Shown here: one piece after another, positions 34,112-43,026 of the stretch
How the letters are laid out: each line of letters starts with the position of its first letter
How positions within the stretch are numbered: position 1 is the stretch's first letter
From: Lachnospiraceae bacterium
Lineage (GTDB): Bacteria > Bacillota_A > Clostridia > Lachnospirales > Lachnospiraceae
Direction of reading: 5' to 3'
DNA length: 57,176 bases
Assembly (NCBI GenBank): GCA_024683935.1
Contig: JAIKXV010000091.1
Coordinates: 1-57,176 of the forward strand
Position numbers and translations under genes: made by a program
The notes under the pieces: model-generated
The model's input: the letters and a program-made list of their open reading frames with translations, nothing else
Databases searched by the model: none
Told to the model about the DNA's origin: nothing

Positions 34112-36308
34112 ACGGCCTCTTGTTTTCATCGCCTGTCTTTTTCTCATCATGACACTCTTATTGATGAAGCTTCACCCCATAAGGGGCAATCCTCCGGATG
34201 TACCTGATAATACTTTCATTTCCGTATCAGGAAAGATCTCAGACAGACAGTATAAAAACGATTCCTTTATCCTTATCCTAAAGGATGCCGCTCCCGATAA
34301 GGGAGATTCAGGCAAAACCTCAGTACTTGTATATTTAAAAGAAAAGAACCTGAATATCATGGAGCTTCCGCCCATGGGTTCCGCAGTAACGGTAAAAGGC
34401 AGGTTTTCTCTTTTTGCCGAAGCCGTTAATCCCGGGCAGTTCGACCTTCGAAAGTATTATCATATCCGCGGCATAGATTACAGACTGTCCGATGCCGGTA
34501 TCCTGTCATACGGAAAAAGATATGATGTTTTGAGAGAAGCGCTGTTCAGGTTCAGATACAGTATGGCATCGGCGTATGACAAGCTCTTTGACCAAAAGGA
34601 CAGCGGCGTGCTGAAGGCCATGATTCTCGGCGACAGAACGGAAATGGATACGGACATAAAGGAGCTGTATCAGGCAGGCGGTATAGCCCATGCGCTTTCG
34701 ATATCGGGACTCCATATTTCCATCCTGGGATACGGCCTGTACAGACTTTTGAAAAAGGTAAAGATAAAACCCTGTGTTGCTGCCGTTTTCTGTATGGTAT
34801 TTATCTCTCTCTATTCAGTTATGGTCGGCGGGAGTACATCCACCGTGAGGGCAGTGATCATGTTCGGTACCTGTATGTCGGCAGATATCCTGGGAAGAAC
34901 GTATGATCTTTTAAGCGCACTGGCCCTTTCCCTTATGGCTATCCTTTTCACGGATCCCCTTTATATATACGATTCAGGCTTCATGCTTTCTTTCGGAGCC
35001 GTAGCCGGAATAGCCTTTGTGGAACCGGTGATCCGGGAATGCATCCCCTTTGCCGGTCATAAGATGATATCAGGTCTTTTTATGAGCCTGTCCATTAATC
35101 TCTTTACTCTTCCCGTGGTTCTTGTTTTTTTCTATGAGATCCCGCTTTATTCACCTTTGCTTAATCTGGTCATCATTCCCCTGATGGGGGTGCTGGTCGT
35201 CACTGCAATTTTTACGGGATTAACAGGGATGTGTTTTATTACTCCCGCAATGATCCCTGCTTTTATCTGCCACATGATCTTAAAGCTTTATGAAAGGGGA
35301 TGTTTATTATGCAGAGCTGTACCGGGTTCGGTCCTCATAACCGGCAGACCGGAGAATATAAGGATTATAGTGTATTACACAGCGTTTGCTGTACTGTGCC
35401 TGATGCGGAAATTCGGAAAAAGAAAGGGAAAGGGTTCCGCGATGCGGCTTTCCTTTCTCATGCTCCTCCCCCTCATTCTGATAATAAGGATCCCGCAGGA
35501 AACAGATTATACCATGCTGGATATAGGCCAGGGTGACTGCAATGTAATATGTGCCCGTAACGGGGACACAGTGATGATAGACTGCGGAAGCTCTTCGGAA
35601 AAGGAGATCGCAAAATACAGAGTCATACCCTACATAAAATACATGGGACGTGGAGAAATAGATGCTGTAATTCTCACACATACAGATAACGACCATATAA
35701 ACGGCTATCTGGAAATTCTGGGCATGGATAACGGAGGTGGGATAAAGATAAAAAAGCTGATACTCCCCGGGAGGGATAAGCCTGATGAAAAATACACGGA
35801 GATTATCAGGAGCTCAGAGAACGCCGGAGTTAAAGTGTCCTGTATAAATGAAGGAGAAGGTTTCTCTGTCGGGAAGATGAAATTCCACTGCCTCGGTCCC
35901 GAAAAGGGTTTTTATGCCTCCGATGAAAATGATAACTCTGTGGTATTGAAGATGAAATACGGCAGCTTCAGCGCACTGTTCACCGGAGACGTCCAGGGAG
36001 AGGGCGAGAAGAGAATGATGCGCCATCTTAGAGGAAATGAACGGATAACCGTATTAAAGGTTTCACATCACGGCTCACGAAATTCGACTCCGGAAGAATT
36101 GCTTCAGCGGATACGGCCGGTATATTCCCTGATCTCTTCCGGGAGAAGGAATATGTACGGACACCCTCATGCGGAACTGATCAAACGGCTGCAGGATGTA
36201 CAGACGGAGATTCACTGTACAAAGTCGGAGGGGGCGATAACCGTCAGAACTGACGGTGAAAAGGTAACAGTAAACGGATTTTTAGGTAACAAAGAGGAGA
36301 AAAAATGA
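34104..36308 (+). CDS. comEC: ComEC/Rec2 DNA-uptake channel
   Basis: A 734-residue protein starting at a GTG inside the lipoprotein gene. It contains an N-terminal DUF4131-like soluble segment between TM helices, the Competence domain (about 200-450: LYQAGGIAHALSISGLHISILGYGLY, then many TM helices) and a metallo-beta-lactamase domain (about 475-720: MLDIGQGDCNVI, HTDNDHINGY, KVSHHGSRNSTPEELL). It should form the inner-membrane channel for single-stranded DNA during transformation. With comEA it suggests a DNA-uptake capability, although pilus (comG-type) genes are not in the window. It overlaps the next gene by 4 nt. Confidence 0.95.
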   Translation: MIRRPLVFIACLFLIMTLLLMKLHPIRGNPPDVPDNTFISVSGKISDRQYKNDSFILILKDAAPDKGDSGKTSVLVYLKEKNLNIMELPPMGSAVTVKGRFSLFAEAVNPGQFDLRKYYHIRGIDYRLSDAGILSYGKRYDVLREALFRFRYSMASAYDKLFDQKDSGVLKAMILGDRTEMDTDIKELYQAGGIAHALSISGLHISILGYGLYRLLKKVKIKPCVAAVFCMVFISLYSVMVGGSTSTVRAVIMFGTCMSADILGRTYDLLSALALSLMAILFTDPLYIYDSGFMLSFGAVAGIAFVEPVIRECIPFAGHKMISGLFMSLSINLFTLPVVLVFFYEIPLYSPLLNLVIIPLMGVLVVTAIFTGLTGMCFITPAMIPAFICHMILKLYERGCLLCRAVPGSVLITGRPENIRIIVYYTAFAVLCLMRKFGKRKGKGSAMRLSFLMLLPLILIIRIPQETDYTMLDIGQGDCNVICARNGDTVMIDCGSSSEKEIAKYRVIPYIKYMGRGEIDAVILTHTDNDHINGYLEILGMDNGGGIKIKKLILPGRDKPDEKYTEIIRSSENAGVKVSCINEGEGFSVGKMKFHCLGPEKGFYASDENDNSVVLKMKYGSFSALFTGDVQGEGEKRMMRHLRGNERITVLKVSHHGSRNSTPEELLQRIRPVYSLISSGRRNMYGHPHAELIKRLQDVQTEIHCTKSEGAITVRTDGEKVTVNGFLGNKEEKK

Positions 36309-38368
36309 AAAAGATAAAAAATTACTGCAGGAAAATAACAGAGAAGATACTGGTTTTTCTTATTACAGCGGCTGCCATAATGACGGCTGTGCCGGAGATA
36401 TCGGTATACAGTGCATACGCTGATACATTTCAATGCGGAATATTTTCCATATATCTGACGGAACAGAGCCAGACTGTGCGGTCGTTAACCGCCAGGATCA
36501 TTATAAATGACTATGAAGCATATAAACGTATGATTAACAGGACTACCCTGACTTTCTGCTGGGATTGCGTGAACACCGACAGAAATCAAAATGTGGGGAT
36601 GGAGTATGTGATAACTACTCCCGGAACCCATGTGCTGAATATTTATACTTCCGAATCATATCCTTATTACGGTTCCACTACCTTCAACGTGAACAATATC
36701 GATAACAGGGCTCCGGTTATGGGAGCGCTCAGCGCAGACTATCAGGATGATACCTGGACCATAACTCTGGAGGGCTGCGAAGATGATCACAGTACCGGAG
36801 ATAAAATAAAATATCTATGCCTGAAAGAAGAGGATGCAAATAACTATCGTTCCGGAAACAGCTGGAATGAGAGTTCCCTCTTTGCCCTTGAAGGATGGAC
36901 AGATGATATGACCTTCCCTATCGAAGAAGGAAAGTATTGCGTATTAGCAAGGGATGAGGCAGGAAATGTGGCTGAAAAGAGTCTGGATACCGGACATGTT
37001 GACCGGGAACCGCCTCACTTTAACAGTGAACCCGAGATTATTTATGAGGGAGAAGTGAACGGATATGCGAAAGCCGCGCTTATCAGTATCGATGCAGAGG
37101 ATAACAACGGTGAATTAAGTGGATATCCATATTCCTTTAATAATGGCGCAACCTGGCAGCAGGGCAACGAACTCAGAGTGGTGGAAAACGGAGCCGTGAC
37201 GATCCTGTTAAAGGATGAAACCGGTAATATCAGCGAGGCAAAAACTGTAGAGATAACGAACCTTGATAATCAGGCACCATCCATCTCACTTTCCGGAAAG
37301 GATAACAATACAAATGACGGAAGTACCGTGATCAATGTCACGGCTTCAGATACACTTTCCGGAGTGTGCGATATAAGCTATCAGAATGATGAGGTTGGAG
37401 TCCCGGTGATACTTGCCGGAGGCAGCGGATCAGGAAGCGGGAATATGGATGCATCTGTCACAATTAAAAACAACGGAAGCTACACCTTCTTTGCAAGGGA
37501 TGTGATGGGGAATACCTCATTTGAAAAGATAAACGTAGTCAGATCAGTTAAGACGGAATATAAGGATTCTTCGGAAAAAAAGGATAAAGACGGTGATAAG
37601 AACAAGGATAAGAATAAAGATAATAAGGATAAAAATAAGGACAGCGGAAGCGGCGGAACTGGCAGTGGAAGCGGAAATAATAAGGAGACAAGGATAATCA
37701 ATCCGGGAAACGGAAGTGGCGGGAATGGAAATGCAAACGGAAATGGAAGCAGCAATGGAAGCGGCAGTTCCCAGAAGGATACGGGAAGCGATAAAAAGAT
37801 CATAATAAAGGACTCTGATGCGGGCGGATCCTCAGACAGCAAGGGCAAGGGAACTGACGGAAAATCCGAAGGATCAGACGGTAACAGCAAAAAGACCAGA
37901 GGTGCAAGCGGAAACAGCGCGCTGAAGGGGAGCAGCGGAATTGGTTCAAGCCGGGGATCGGAATATACGGTAATGAACAGAGATGACGATGCAGACGATG
38001 GTGATCCTGATGAAGAAAATGAGGATAATAAAGAAGATACCGAAAGCACCGAGATAAGAGAGGTTACATTGGACGAGTATCTCTCGTCCGCACCAAAGAA
38101 TGCAGCGGCTGAGGAGGAGATCATACCCGAGCTGCTGGATGAGGAAGAGGAGGAGAAAAATGAAAAAAGCAGCAGGGGCGGAAAGATCGCCATGATAGCA
38201 GCCATACTGCTCCTCCTGACGGCACTCACCATATTTCTCCTTATTAAAAAGGAGATCATCTCCCTTCCGGACATGGAAGAAGATGAAGAGCGTGATGAAG
38301 ACACCGAAACAGGAGTCCTCGGGATTGCAAATATGGTTAAAGGGTTTTTCGCAAAAAGCAGGACGTGA
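36305..38368 (+). CDS. Large exported protein: Ig-like domains, charged low-complexity region, C-terminal membrane anchor
   Basis: A 687-residue protein without a clear family. A signal peptide (1-40, ending near YADT) is followed by beta-rich Ig-like domains (about 45-415) with repeated phrases such as VDREPPHFNSEPEI and NLDNQAPSISLSGKDN. Residues about 420-560 are Lys/Asp/Asn/Gly/Ser low complexity, about 560-620 very acidic, and about 625-645 one transmembrane helix (MIAAILLLLTALTIFLLI) with a short acidic cytoplasmic tail. It starts by a 4-nt ATGA overlap with comEC, so it belongs to the comEC transcript; a surface role in DNA uptake or adhesion is possible but unproven. A terminator follows. 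Confidence 0.75.
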   Translation: MKKIKNYCRKITEKILVFLITAAAIMTAVPEISVYSAYADTFQCGIFSIYLTEQSQTVRSLTARIIINDYEAYKRMINRTTLTFCWDCVNTDRNQNVGMEYVITTPGTHVLNIYTSESYPYYGSTTFNVNNIDNRAPVMGALSADYQDDTWTITLEGCEDDHSTGDKIKYLCLKEEDANNYRSGNSWNESSLFALEGWTDDMTFPIEEGKYCVLARDEAGNVAEKSLDTGHVDREPPHFNSEPEIIYEGEVNGYAKAALISIDAEDNNGELSGYPYSFNNGATWQQGNELRVVENGAVTILLKDETGNISEAKTVEITNLDNQAPSISLSGKDNNTNDGSTVINVTASDTLSGVCDISYQNDEVGVPVILAGGSGSGSGNMDASVTIKNNGSYTFFARDVMGNTSFEKINVVRSVKTEYKDSSEKKDKDGDKNKDKNKDNKDKNKDSGSGGTGSGSGNNKETRIINPGNGSGGNGNANGNGSSNGSGSSQKDTGSDKKIIIKDSDAGGSSDSKGKGTDGKSEGSDGNSKKTRGASGNSALKGSSGIGSSRGSEYTVMNRDDDADDGDPDEENEDNKEDTESTEIREVTLDEYLSSAPKNAAAEEEIIPELLDEEEEEKNEKSSRGGKIAMIAAILLLLTALTIFLLIKKEIISLPDMEEDEERDEDTETGVLGIANMVKGFFAKSRT

Positions 38369-38376
38369 TATACTAT

Positions 38377-38401
38377 CCCGGTGGGCAGAATGCCCGCCGG
38401 G
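38377..38401 (+). terminator. Terminator-like hairpin after the comEC-linked gene
   Basis: CCCGGTGGGCA (38377-38387) pairs with TGCCCGCCGGG (38391-38401) around a GAA loop, followed by TGTTTT. The stem is strong and the T-run short. Confidence 0.65.
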
Positions 38402-38436
38402 TGTTTTACGAAACAAGGGTTTTTTAAGAGGGATTT

Positions 38437-39090
38437 ATGAAGCGCAGGATAATTATCGAATGGTTAAGGATAGTTGCAGGACTTTTTGTTTTCTCATTCG
38501 GAGTACATCTGACAATATTTGCAAACATAGGACTTGCGCCCTGGGATTGTCTGGGAATGGGCATATCTTATCATACGCCGTTTAATTACGGCATATCCAT
38601 GACCATAATGGCACTGATCATTGTAGCTGTTGACATGTTCATGAAGGAAAGGATCGGATTCGGTACGATAATAGATGCGCTGCTTACCGGTAATTTCGTA
38701 CAGTTTTTTAATACTTTCAATCCGCTTCCACTGAACAGCCGGTTGTGGTCCGGTGTTCTTATTATGCTGACAGGTTTTGTTTTCATGGCTGTCGGAATGG
38801 CAATATATATGAAAAGCGAACAGGGCTGCGGACCAAGAGACGCCCTGCTGGTGGGTCTCGGAAAACGGCTTTCCCATATTCCCATAGGAGTGGTTGAGAT
38901 ACTTTTGTGGGCTGTTGTTCTTATCATAGGAGTACTGCTTGGCGGACCCGTGGGAATAGGGACGGTTATAAGCACATTCGGAGCAGGTATCGTGATGCAG
39001 ATCGTCTATTCCCTGATGCATTTCGAACCGCGGGACCTGAAGCACAGAGGAGTCCTTGAAATATCCAGAATACTGGCCGGCAGGGAATGA
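38437..39090 (+). CDS. YczE/YitT-family integral membrane protein
   Basis: A 217-residue protein with five to six hydrophobic helices. The phrases ANIGLAPWDCLGMGIS, GFGTIIDALLTGNFVQFF and GCGPRDALLVGLGKRLSHIPIG match the YczE/YyaS/YitT-type family, whose transport or regulatory role is poorly defined. It is preceded by a terminator and followed by the decayed DUF445 gene. Confidence 0.85.
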   Translation: MKRRIIIEWLRIVAGLFVFSFGVHLTIFANIGLAPWDCLGMGISYHTPFNYGISMTIMALIIVAVDMFMKERIGFGTIIDALLTGNFVQFFNTFNPLPLNSRLWSGVLIMLTGFVFMAVGMAIYMKSEQGCGPRDALLVGLGKRLSHIPIGVVEILLWAVVLIIGVLLGGPVGIGTVISTFGAGIVMQIVYSLMHFEPRDLKHRGVLEISRILAGRE

Positions 39091-39116
39091 AACCAGGGGA
39101 CGGGGTTAGCGGTTCA

Positions 39117-39665
39117 TTGTAACACCGGTAGTTGCCGGGATCATAGGATATGTTACCAATGCCCTTGCTATTAGAATGCTGTTCCGTCCGTATAAGGCAG
39201 TTTATATCGGACGTTTTCATGTTCCATTTACCCCGGGAATCATTCCGGGTCAGAGGAAAAGGATAGCTGCGTCCATCGGAAGAGTGGTAAGTAACGAACT
39301 TCTTAATCCCGAGATCATGGAACAAGCCATGCTGTCTGATGAAACCGTTGCAGGGCTTAAGGATGCTTTCCGTTCAAAACTTGTATCCTATAAGGATGAG
39401 GCGCGGACCATACAGGAAGCGGTTACTGAATTCTATCCGGAGGATAAGCTCAAAGGGAAGATCGATCATTATAGATGGAAGAATGAGAGCTTCGTTTCCA
39501 GGCTGTTTCAAGGTGCATGCGGAGTTCAGCCCGGAGGAACTGGAAAAAGTGAGTTTCGACATAATGAAGAAAGAGTTGAATGCCATAGTCTATCTTGGGG
39601 CATTGCTTGGTTTTATCATAGGATTGGCGAATGTGGCAATAATGAATTTGGTGCAGATTACTTAA
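39117..39665 (+). pseudogene. Decayed DUF445-family membrane protein gene
   Basis: The translation from about 39117 reads IVTPVVAGIIGYVTNALAIRMLFRPYK, the DUF445 N-terminus, continuing with VYIGRFHVPFTPGIIPGQRKR. An in-frame TAG lies 9 nt upstream and no normal start codon precedes the conserved part. Near 39510 the family sequence leaves this frame and continues in another: HAEFSPEELEKVSFDIMKKELNAI and VYLGALLGFIIGLANVAI, ending at 39665. So there is both start loss and a frameshift, with probable loss of central sequence. A sequencing error could explain the frameshift but not easily the missing start. Confidence 0.7.
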
Positions 39666-39735
39666 ATATCTGAAGAAAAAGAAGAAGCCGGATCATCATT
39701 TGACGTAACCGGCGCTCTATGTAAAAATATCTTTT

Positions 39736-40740
39736 ATGGAAAGCGTGAAGGATGATATTAAGAATAGGAGCTTTAGCGGGGTATATCTCATATATGGGGA
39801 GGAACCTTTTCTTGTCAATCTGAATAAGAAGAGGCTGTCAGACGCAGTTGTGCCTGCGGATGATAACATGAACAGGACAGTGTTTTCGGAAAAGGACGCG
39901 AATGTAAAGGATATTATCGCCCTGTCCGACACACTGCCTTTTTTGTCTGAAAAGAGACTGATCCTTATAGAAGACAGCGGTTTCTTTAAGAAGGCTCCGG
40001 CTGATGTCGATTCCCTTACAGAATATATAAAGAAGATTCCAGAAGAGACAGTGATAGTTTTTTCCGAATCGGAGGTTGATAAAAGGGGGAAGCTGTATAA
40101 GGCTGTGGAAAAGAACGGGAAGGTCGTGCTCTGCAAAGAACAGACTCCTGACACCCTTATCAAATGGATGGGCGGATATCTCTCCGAAAGGGGAAAGAAG
40201 ATGCGCCGGACAACAGCTGCTGCCCTGATCGACAGAACCGGCACAGGCATGTATCTCTTAAAGAATGAGATGGATAAGCTCGTTTCATATACGGGAGACA
40301 GGGAGGAGATCCTCGAAGAGGATGTAAAGAATATCTCGGTGGTCAACGTCCGTTCCTCCGTATTTGCGATGCTTGATGATATAACAGAGGGTAGACAGAA
40401 AAAGGCGCTGGGACGCTACTATGAGCTGCTGATGCTGAGAGAACCCGCAATGAAGATCCTTGTGCTGATCTCCAGGGAATTCAACAGACTGCTTCTTGCA
40501 AAGGAAATGTCGGCGGAGAAAAGAAATTATAAAGAGATGGCGGAAGTCATGAAGGTGCCGGAGTTTTCCGTCAGGAAATATGTTTCCGCGGCAGGACGGC
40601 TGTCCAGGGGGCAGATAATGAGCGCCATAAAGGATTGTACCAAAACGGATAATGATATTAAAAAAGGCCTTATCAGCGACAGGATAGGAACGGAACTGTT
40701 AATAATAAAGTATTCGGGAAGAGGTGCTGAAATTGCGTGA
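39736..40740 (+). CDS. holA: DNA polymerase III, delta subunit
   Basis: A 334-residue clamp-loader subunit that opens the beta clamp. It has the AAA-like N-terminus GVYLIYGEEPFLVNLNKKRL, the VIVFSESEVDKRGKLYKAV segment and the C-terminal collar domain (SSVFAMLDDITEGRQKKALGRY). The comEC-holA order is widespread in Firmicutes, here with three genes intervening. No obvious Shine-Dalgarno precedes the ATG. It overlaps the DUF1653 gene at the 3' end. Confidence 0.92.
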   Translation: MESVKDDIKNRSFSGVYLIYGEEPFLVNLNKKRLSDAVVPADDNMNRTVFSEKDANVKDIIALSDTLPFLSEKRLILIEDSGFFKKAPADVDSLTEYIKKIPEETVIVFSESEVDKRGKLYKAVEKNGKVVLCKEQTPDTLIKWMGGYLSERGKKMRRTTAAALIDRTGTGMYLLKNEMDKLVSYTGDREEILEEDVKNISVVNVRSSVFAMLDDITEGRQKKALGRYYELLMLREPAMKILVLISREFNRLLLAKEMSAEKRNYKEMAEVMKVPEFSVRKYVSAAGRLSRGQIMSAIKDCTKTDNDIKKGLISDRIGTELLIIKYSGRGAEIA

Positions 40741-41224
40741 ATTACCTTCGGCAGGAATGATATACAAGCATTTTAAGGGGACTATCTACAGGGTCATCTG
40801 CATTGCCCGGGACTCGGAAACCATGGAAGAAGTGGTGGTTTACGAAAACAGGGATGATGAGTCCAAAAAGTTTGTGCGCCCGCTCACGATGTTTATGAGT
40901 ACGGTCGACAGGGAGAAGTATCCGGATGTCACCCAGGAATACAGATTTGAAGAGGTGAAGGACGGGGAAACAGGCGCTGCTGATATCCCGGAAAGAGGAG
41001 AGGTTCCCGAGGATCTGATGGCATTTCTGGATGCGGAGGACAATGAGACAAAACTGGATGTGCTCCAGAGAATCCGCACAAGACTCAATGATGATATAAT
41101 AAATGCCATAGCACTGTCTCTTGATACGGAGATCAGAGAAGGCAGCATCGCAGAAAGATATGAGGAGATAAAAGAATATCTTCTTACAATGATAAGATAT
41201 GAAGGAGCGAGATTAAGGAAATGA
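40724..41224 (+). CDS. DUF1653-domain protein
   Basis: Up to 166 residues. The N-terminal half is DUF1653: IYKHFKGTIYRVICIARDSETMEEVVVYEN followed by KFVRPLTMFMSTV. The C-terminal half is acidic and helical. The start may be the GTG at 40724 or the TTG at 40733, the latter with AAGAGG at better spacing; both overlap holA. DUF1653 proteins are small and uncharacterised. The stop overlaps the next glycosyltransferase by 4 nt (ATGA). Confidence 0.78.
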   Translation: MLKLRELPSAGMIYKHFKGTIYRVICIARDSETMEEVVVYENRDDESKKFVRPLTMFMSTVDREKYPDVTQEYRFEEVKDGETGAADIPERGEVPEDLMAFLDAEDNETKLDVLQRIRTRLNDDIINAIALSLDTEIREGSIAERYEEIKEYLLTMIRYEGARLRK

Positions 41225-42237
41225 AAATACTGTCTTTTGTAGTACCCTGTTATAATTCCCAGGACTATATGAAGCACTGCATAGATTCCCTGCTTATCGG
41301 CGGGGATGAGGTGGAAATACTGGTGGTGGATGACGGTTCAAAGGATGATACCGCCGCGATAGCAGATGAATACGAGAGGAACTATCCCGGTATAGTAAAG
41401 GCCATCCACAAGGAAAACGGAGGCCATGGGGATGCCATAAATACGGGACTTGCCCATGCAACCGGACTGTATTTCAAATGTGTTGATTCCGATGACTGGG
41501 TAGATGCGGACGCCTACAGAAAGGTTCTTTCCAAATTAAAGGAGCTCCTTCACGGAGATACCATGCTGGATATGATGGTATGCAATTTTGTGTATGAGAA
41601 GAAGGGGGCCCTTCATAAGAAGGTCATGACCTACCGTTTTGCCCTGCCGGAAAATGAACTCATCACATGGGATAAGGTGGGGAAGTTCCATAAGGGACAG
41701 TATCTGCTCATGCATTCCGTAATCTTCAGAACCAAGCTGTTAAGGGACTGCGGAATGGAACTGCCAAAGCATACCTTCTACTGCGACAATATCTTTGTCT
41801 TTATGCCGCTTCCTTACGTGAAGACGATATATTATCTCAAGGTGAAGTTTTACAGGTATTTTATAGGACGGGATGACCAGTCGGTCAATGAGAAGGTCAT
41901 GATAGGAAGAGTTGACCAGCAGATCAGGGTCAATAAGATAATGATAGATTATCTGGCAGGCAGGAATATTCCAAATAAGAAACTCAGGAATTATATGATA
42001 AGCTATCTGGACATTATGATGACGGTATCGTCCATAATGCTTATCCGTGCTGACAATGAGGAAGCTTTTGAAAAGAAAGAGGAATTGTGGAAATACCTGG
42101 CCGATAAGGACATGATTCTTTTTATGAAGATAAGATACGGCCTTCTTGGCAGAGCAGTAAACCTTCCGGGCAGATCCGGAAGAAGGCTTACGGTTGCAGG
42201 ATACAAACTGGCACACTGGTTTGTGGGATTCAACTGA
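41221..42237 (+). CDS. Family 2 glycosyltransferase
   Basis: A 338-residue GT-A enzyme: VVPCYNSQDYMKHCIDSL, the nucleotide-binding VVDDGSKDDT, the GGHGDAINTGLAHATG segment and the DSD metal motif in KCVDSDDWVDADAY. No transmembrane helix is evident. It probably transfers a sugar to a cell-surface glycan or lipid; the donor is unknown. It is translationally coupled to DUF1653 and overlaps the convergent PAP2 gene by 8 nt. Confidence 0.9.
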   Translation: MKILSFVVPCYNSQDYMKHCIDSLLIGGDEVEILVVDDGSKDDTAAIADEYERNYPGIVKAIHKENGGHGDAINTGLAHATGLYFKCVDSDDWVDADAYRKVLSKLKELLHGDTMLDMMVCNFVYEKKGALHKKVMTYRFALPENELITWDKVGKFHKGQYLLMHSVIFRTKLLRDCGMELPKHTFYCDNIFVFMPLPYVKTIYYLKVKFYRYFIGRDDQSVNEKVMIGRVDQQIRVNKIMIDYLAGRNIPNKKLRNYMISYLDIMMTVSSIMLIRADNEEAFEKKEELWKYLADKDMILFMKIRYGLLGRAVNLPGRSGRRLTVAGYKLAHWFVGFN

Positions 42238-42901
42238 TAAGAGCTTCGTTTTTTCTGAGGATCAGTTTTTTCAGGGCATTGATGTCAAGCACATAAATAA
42301 GGAAATACATCACCGTGGCCATCAGAAAAGCTCCCAGAACATCGAAGCAGGAATGCTGTTTTAAGAACATCGTGGATATGATTATCAGGGTACACATCAG
42401 CAGAGAAGCAATGTGTACCTTTTTATTTTTTGAGAGAGTTTTCGAATTTGCTATGGCAAAATGAACCCCAAGGGAATTATAAACATGGATACTGGGGAAA
42501 ATATTGGTGTTGGTATCTGAATGGTACAGTCTCAGAACCAGCATGGTACAGAAATTGTCCCGCGGAAATACCAAAGGCCGGAGCTGGCAGCCGTTGGGAT
42601 AGAGGGTGGATATTATTAAAAAGGCTGTCATGCCTGCGGAAAGAAAGGCAAAAAGCTTCCAATATTCAGCACGGTTTGTGAATACAAACCACAGCACCAC
42701 TCCAAGAACATAGGGAAACCACATGAGATAGGGTATTACAAAAATCTCATTAAAAGGAAGAATATCATCTATAGCCATATGGATAAGATGATAATTCCCG
42801 GTAACATTTTCCTCCAGTATAAAAAACCAGGGGAGATATATAAACAGAAGATAAGCCAAAGCCCACAGACCGTGGGAATAGCGTCTTAAAAAAGCCGTCA
42901 T
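42230..42901 (-). CDS. PAP2-superfamily membrane phosphatase/transferase
   Basis: A 223-residue protein with about six helices. The C-terminal half carries the PAP2 signature in the form FPSIHVYNSLGVHFAI and later STMFLKQHSCFDVLGAFLMA, closest to the PAP2_3/inositol-phosphorylceramide-synthase-like branch. It may dephosphorylate a lipid phosphate or transfer a phospho-head group at the membrane. It stands alone on the minus strand and is convergent with the GT2 gene. Confidence 0.83.
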   Translation of the reverse strand: MTAFLRRYSHGLWALAYLLFIYLPWFFILEENVTGNYHLIHMAIDDILPFNEIFVIPYLMWFPYVLGVVLWFVFTNRAEYWKLFAFLSAGMTAFLIISTLYPNGCQLRPLVFPRDNFCTMLVLRLYHSDTNTNIFPSIHVYNSLGVHFAIANSKTLSKNKKVHIASLLMCTLIIISTMFLKQHSCFDVLGAFLMATVMYFLIYVLDINALKKLILRKNEALIS

Positions 42902-42959
42902 TTAATATACTCCTTGAGCGGTTTTTTATTCTATCACAGAGATTTTATTGATACAAGGG

Positions 42960-42988
42960 TTAATAAAAGAAGATCAATATGTTATAAT
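42960..42988 (+). promoter_or_regulatory. Predicted glyA promoter
   Basis: The -10 is a perfect TATAAT (42983-42988), with a weaker -35 TTAATA (42960-42965) and a 17-nt spacer. The leader is short, about 30 nt, with GGAAAGGAG before the ATG, which leaves little room for a riboswitch. Confidence 0.5.
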
Positions 42989-43026
42989 TCGAAAAGTTGT
43001 GTTTCTGCTCAGGAAAGGAGAATTAA

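Noticed and set aside
37480..38304. Long antisense open frame (274 codons) opposite the low-complexity region at 37.5-38.3 kb
   Set aside because: It consists of runs of Ser, Pro and Leu complementary to the Asp/Glu/Gly codons of the real gene; no initiation signal.
42902..43026. Glycine or purine riboswitch before glyA
   Set aside because: The predicted leader is only about 30 nt long, too short for an aptamer.
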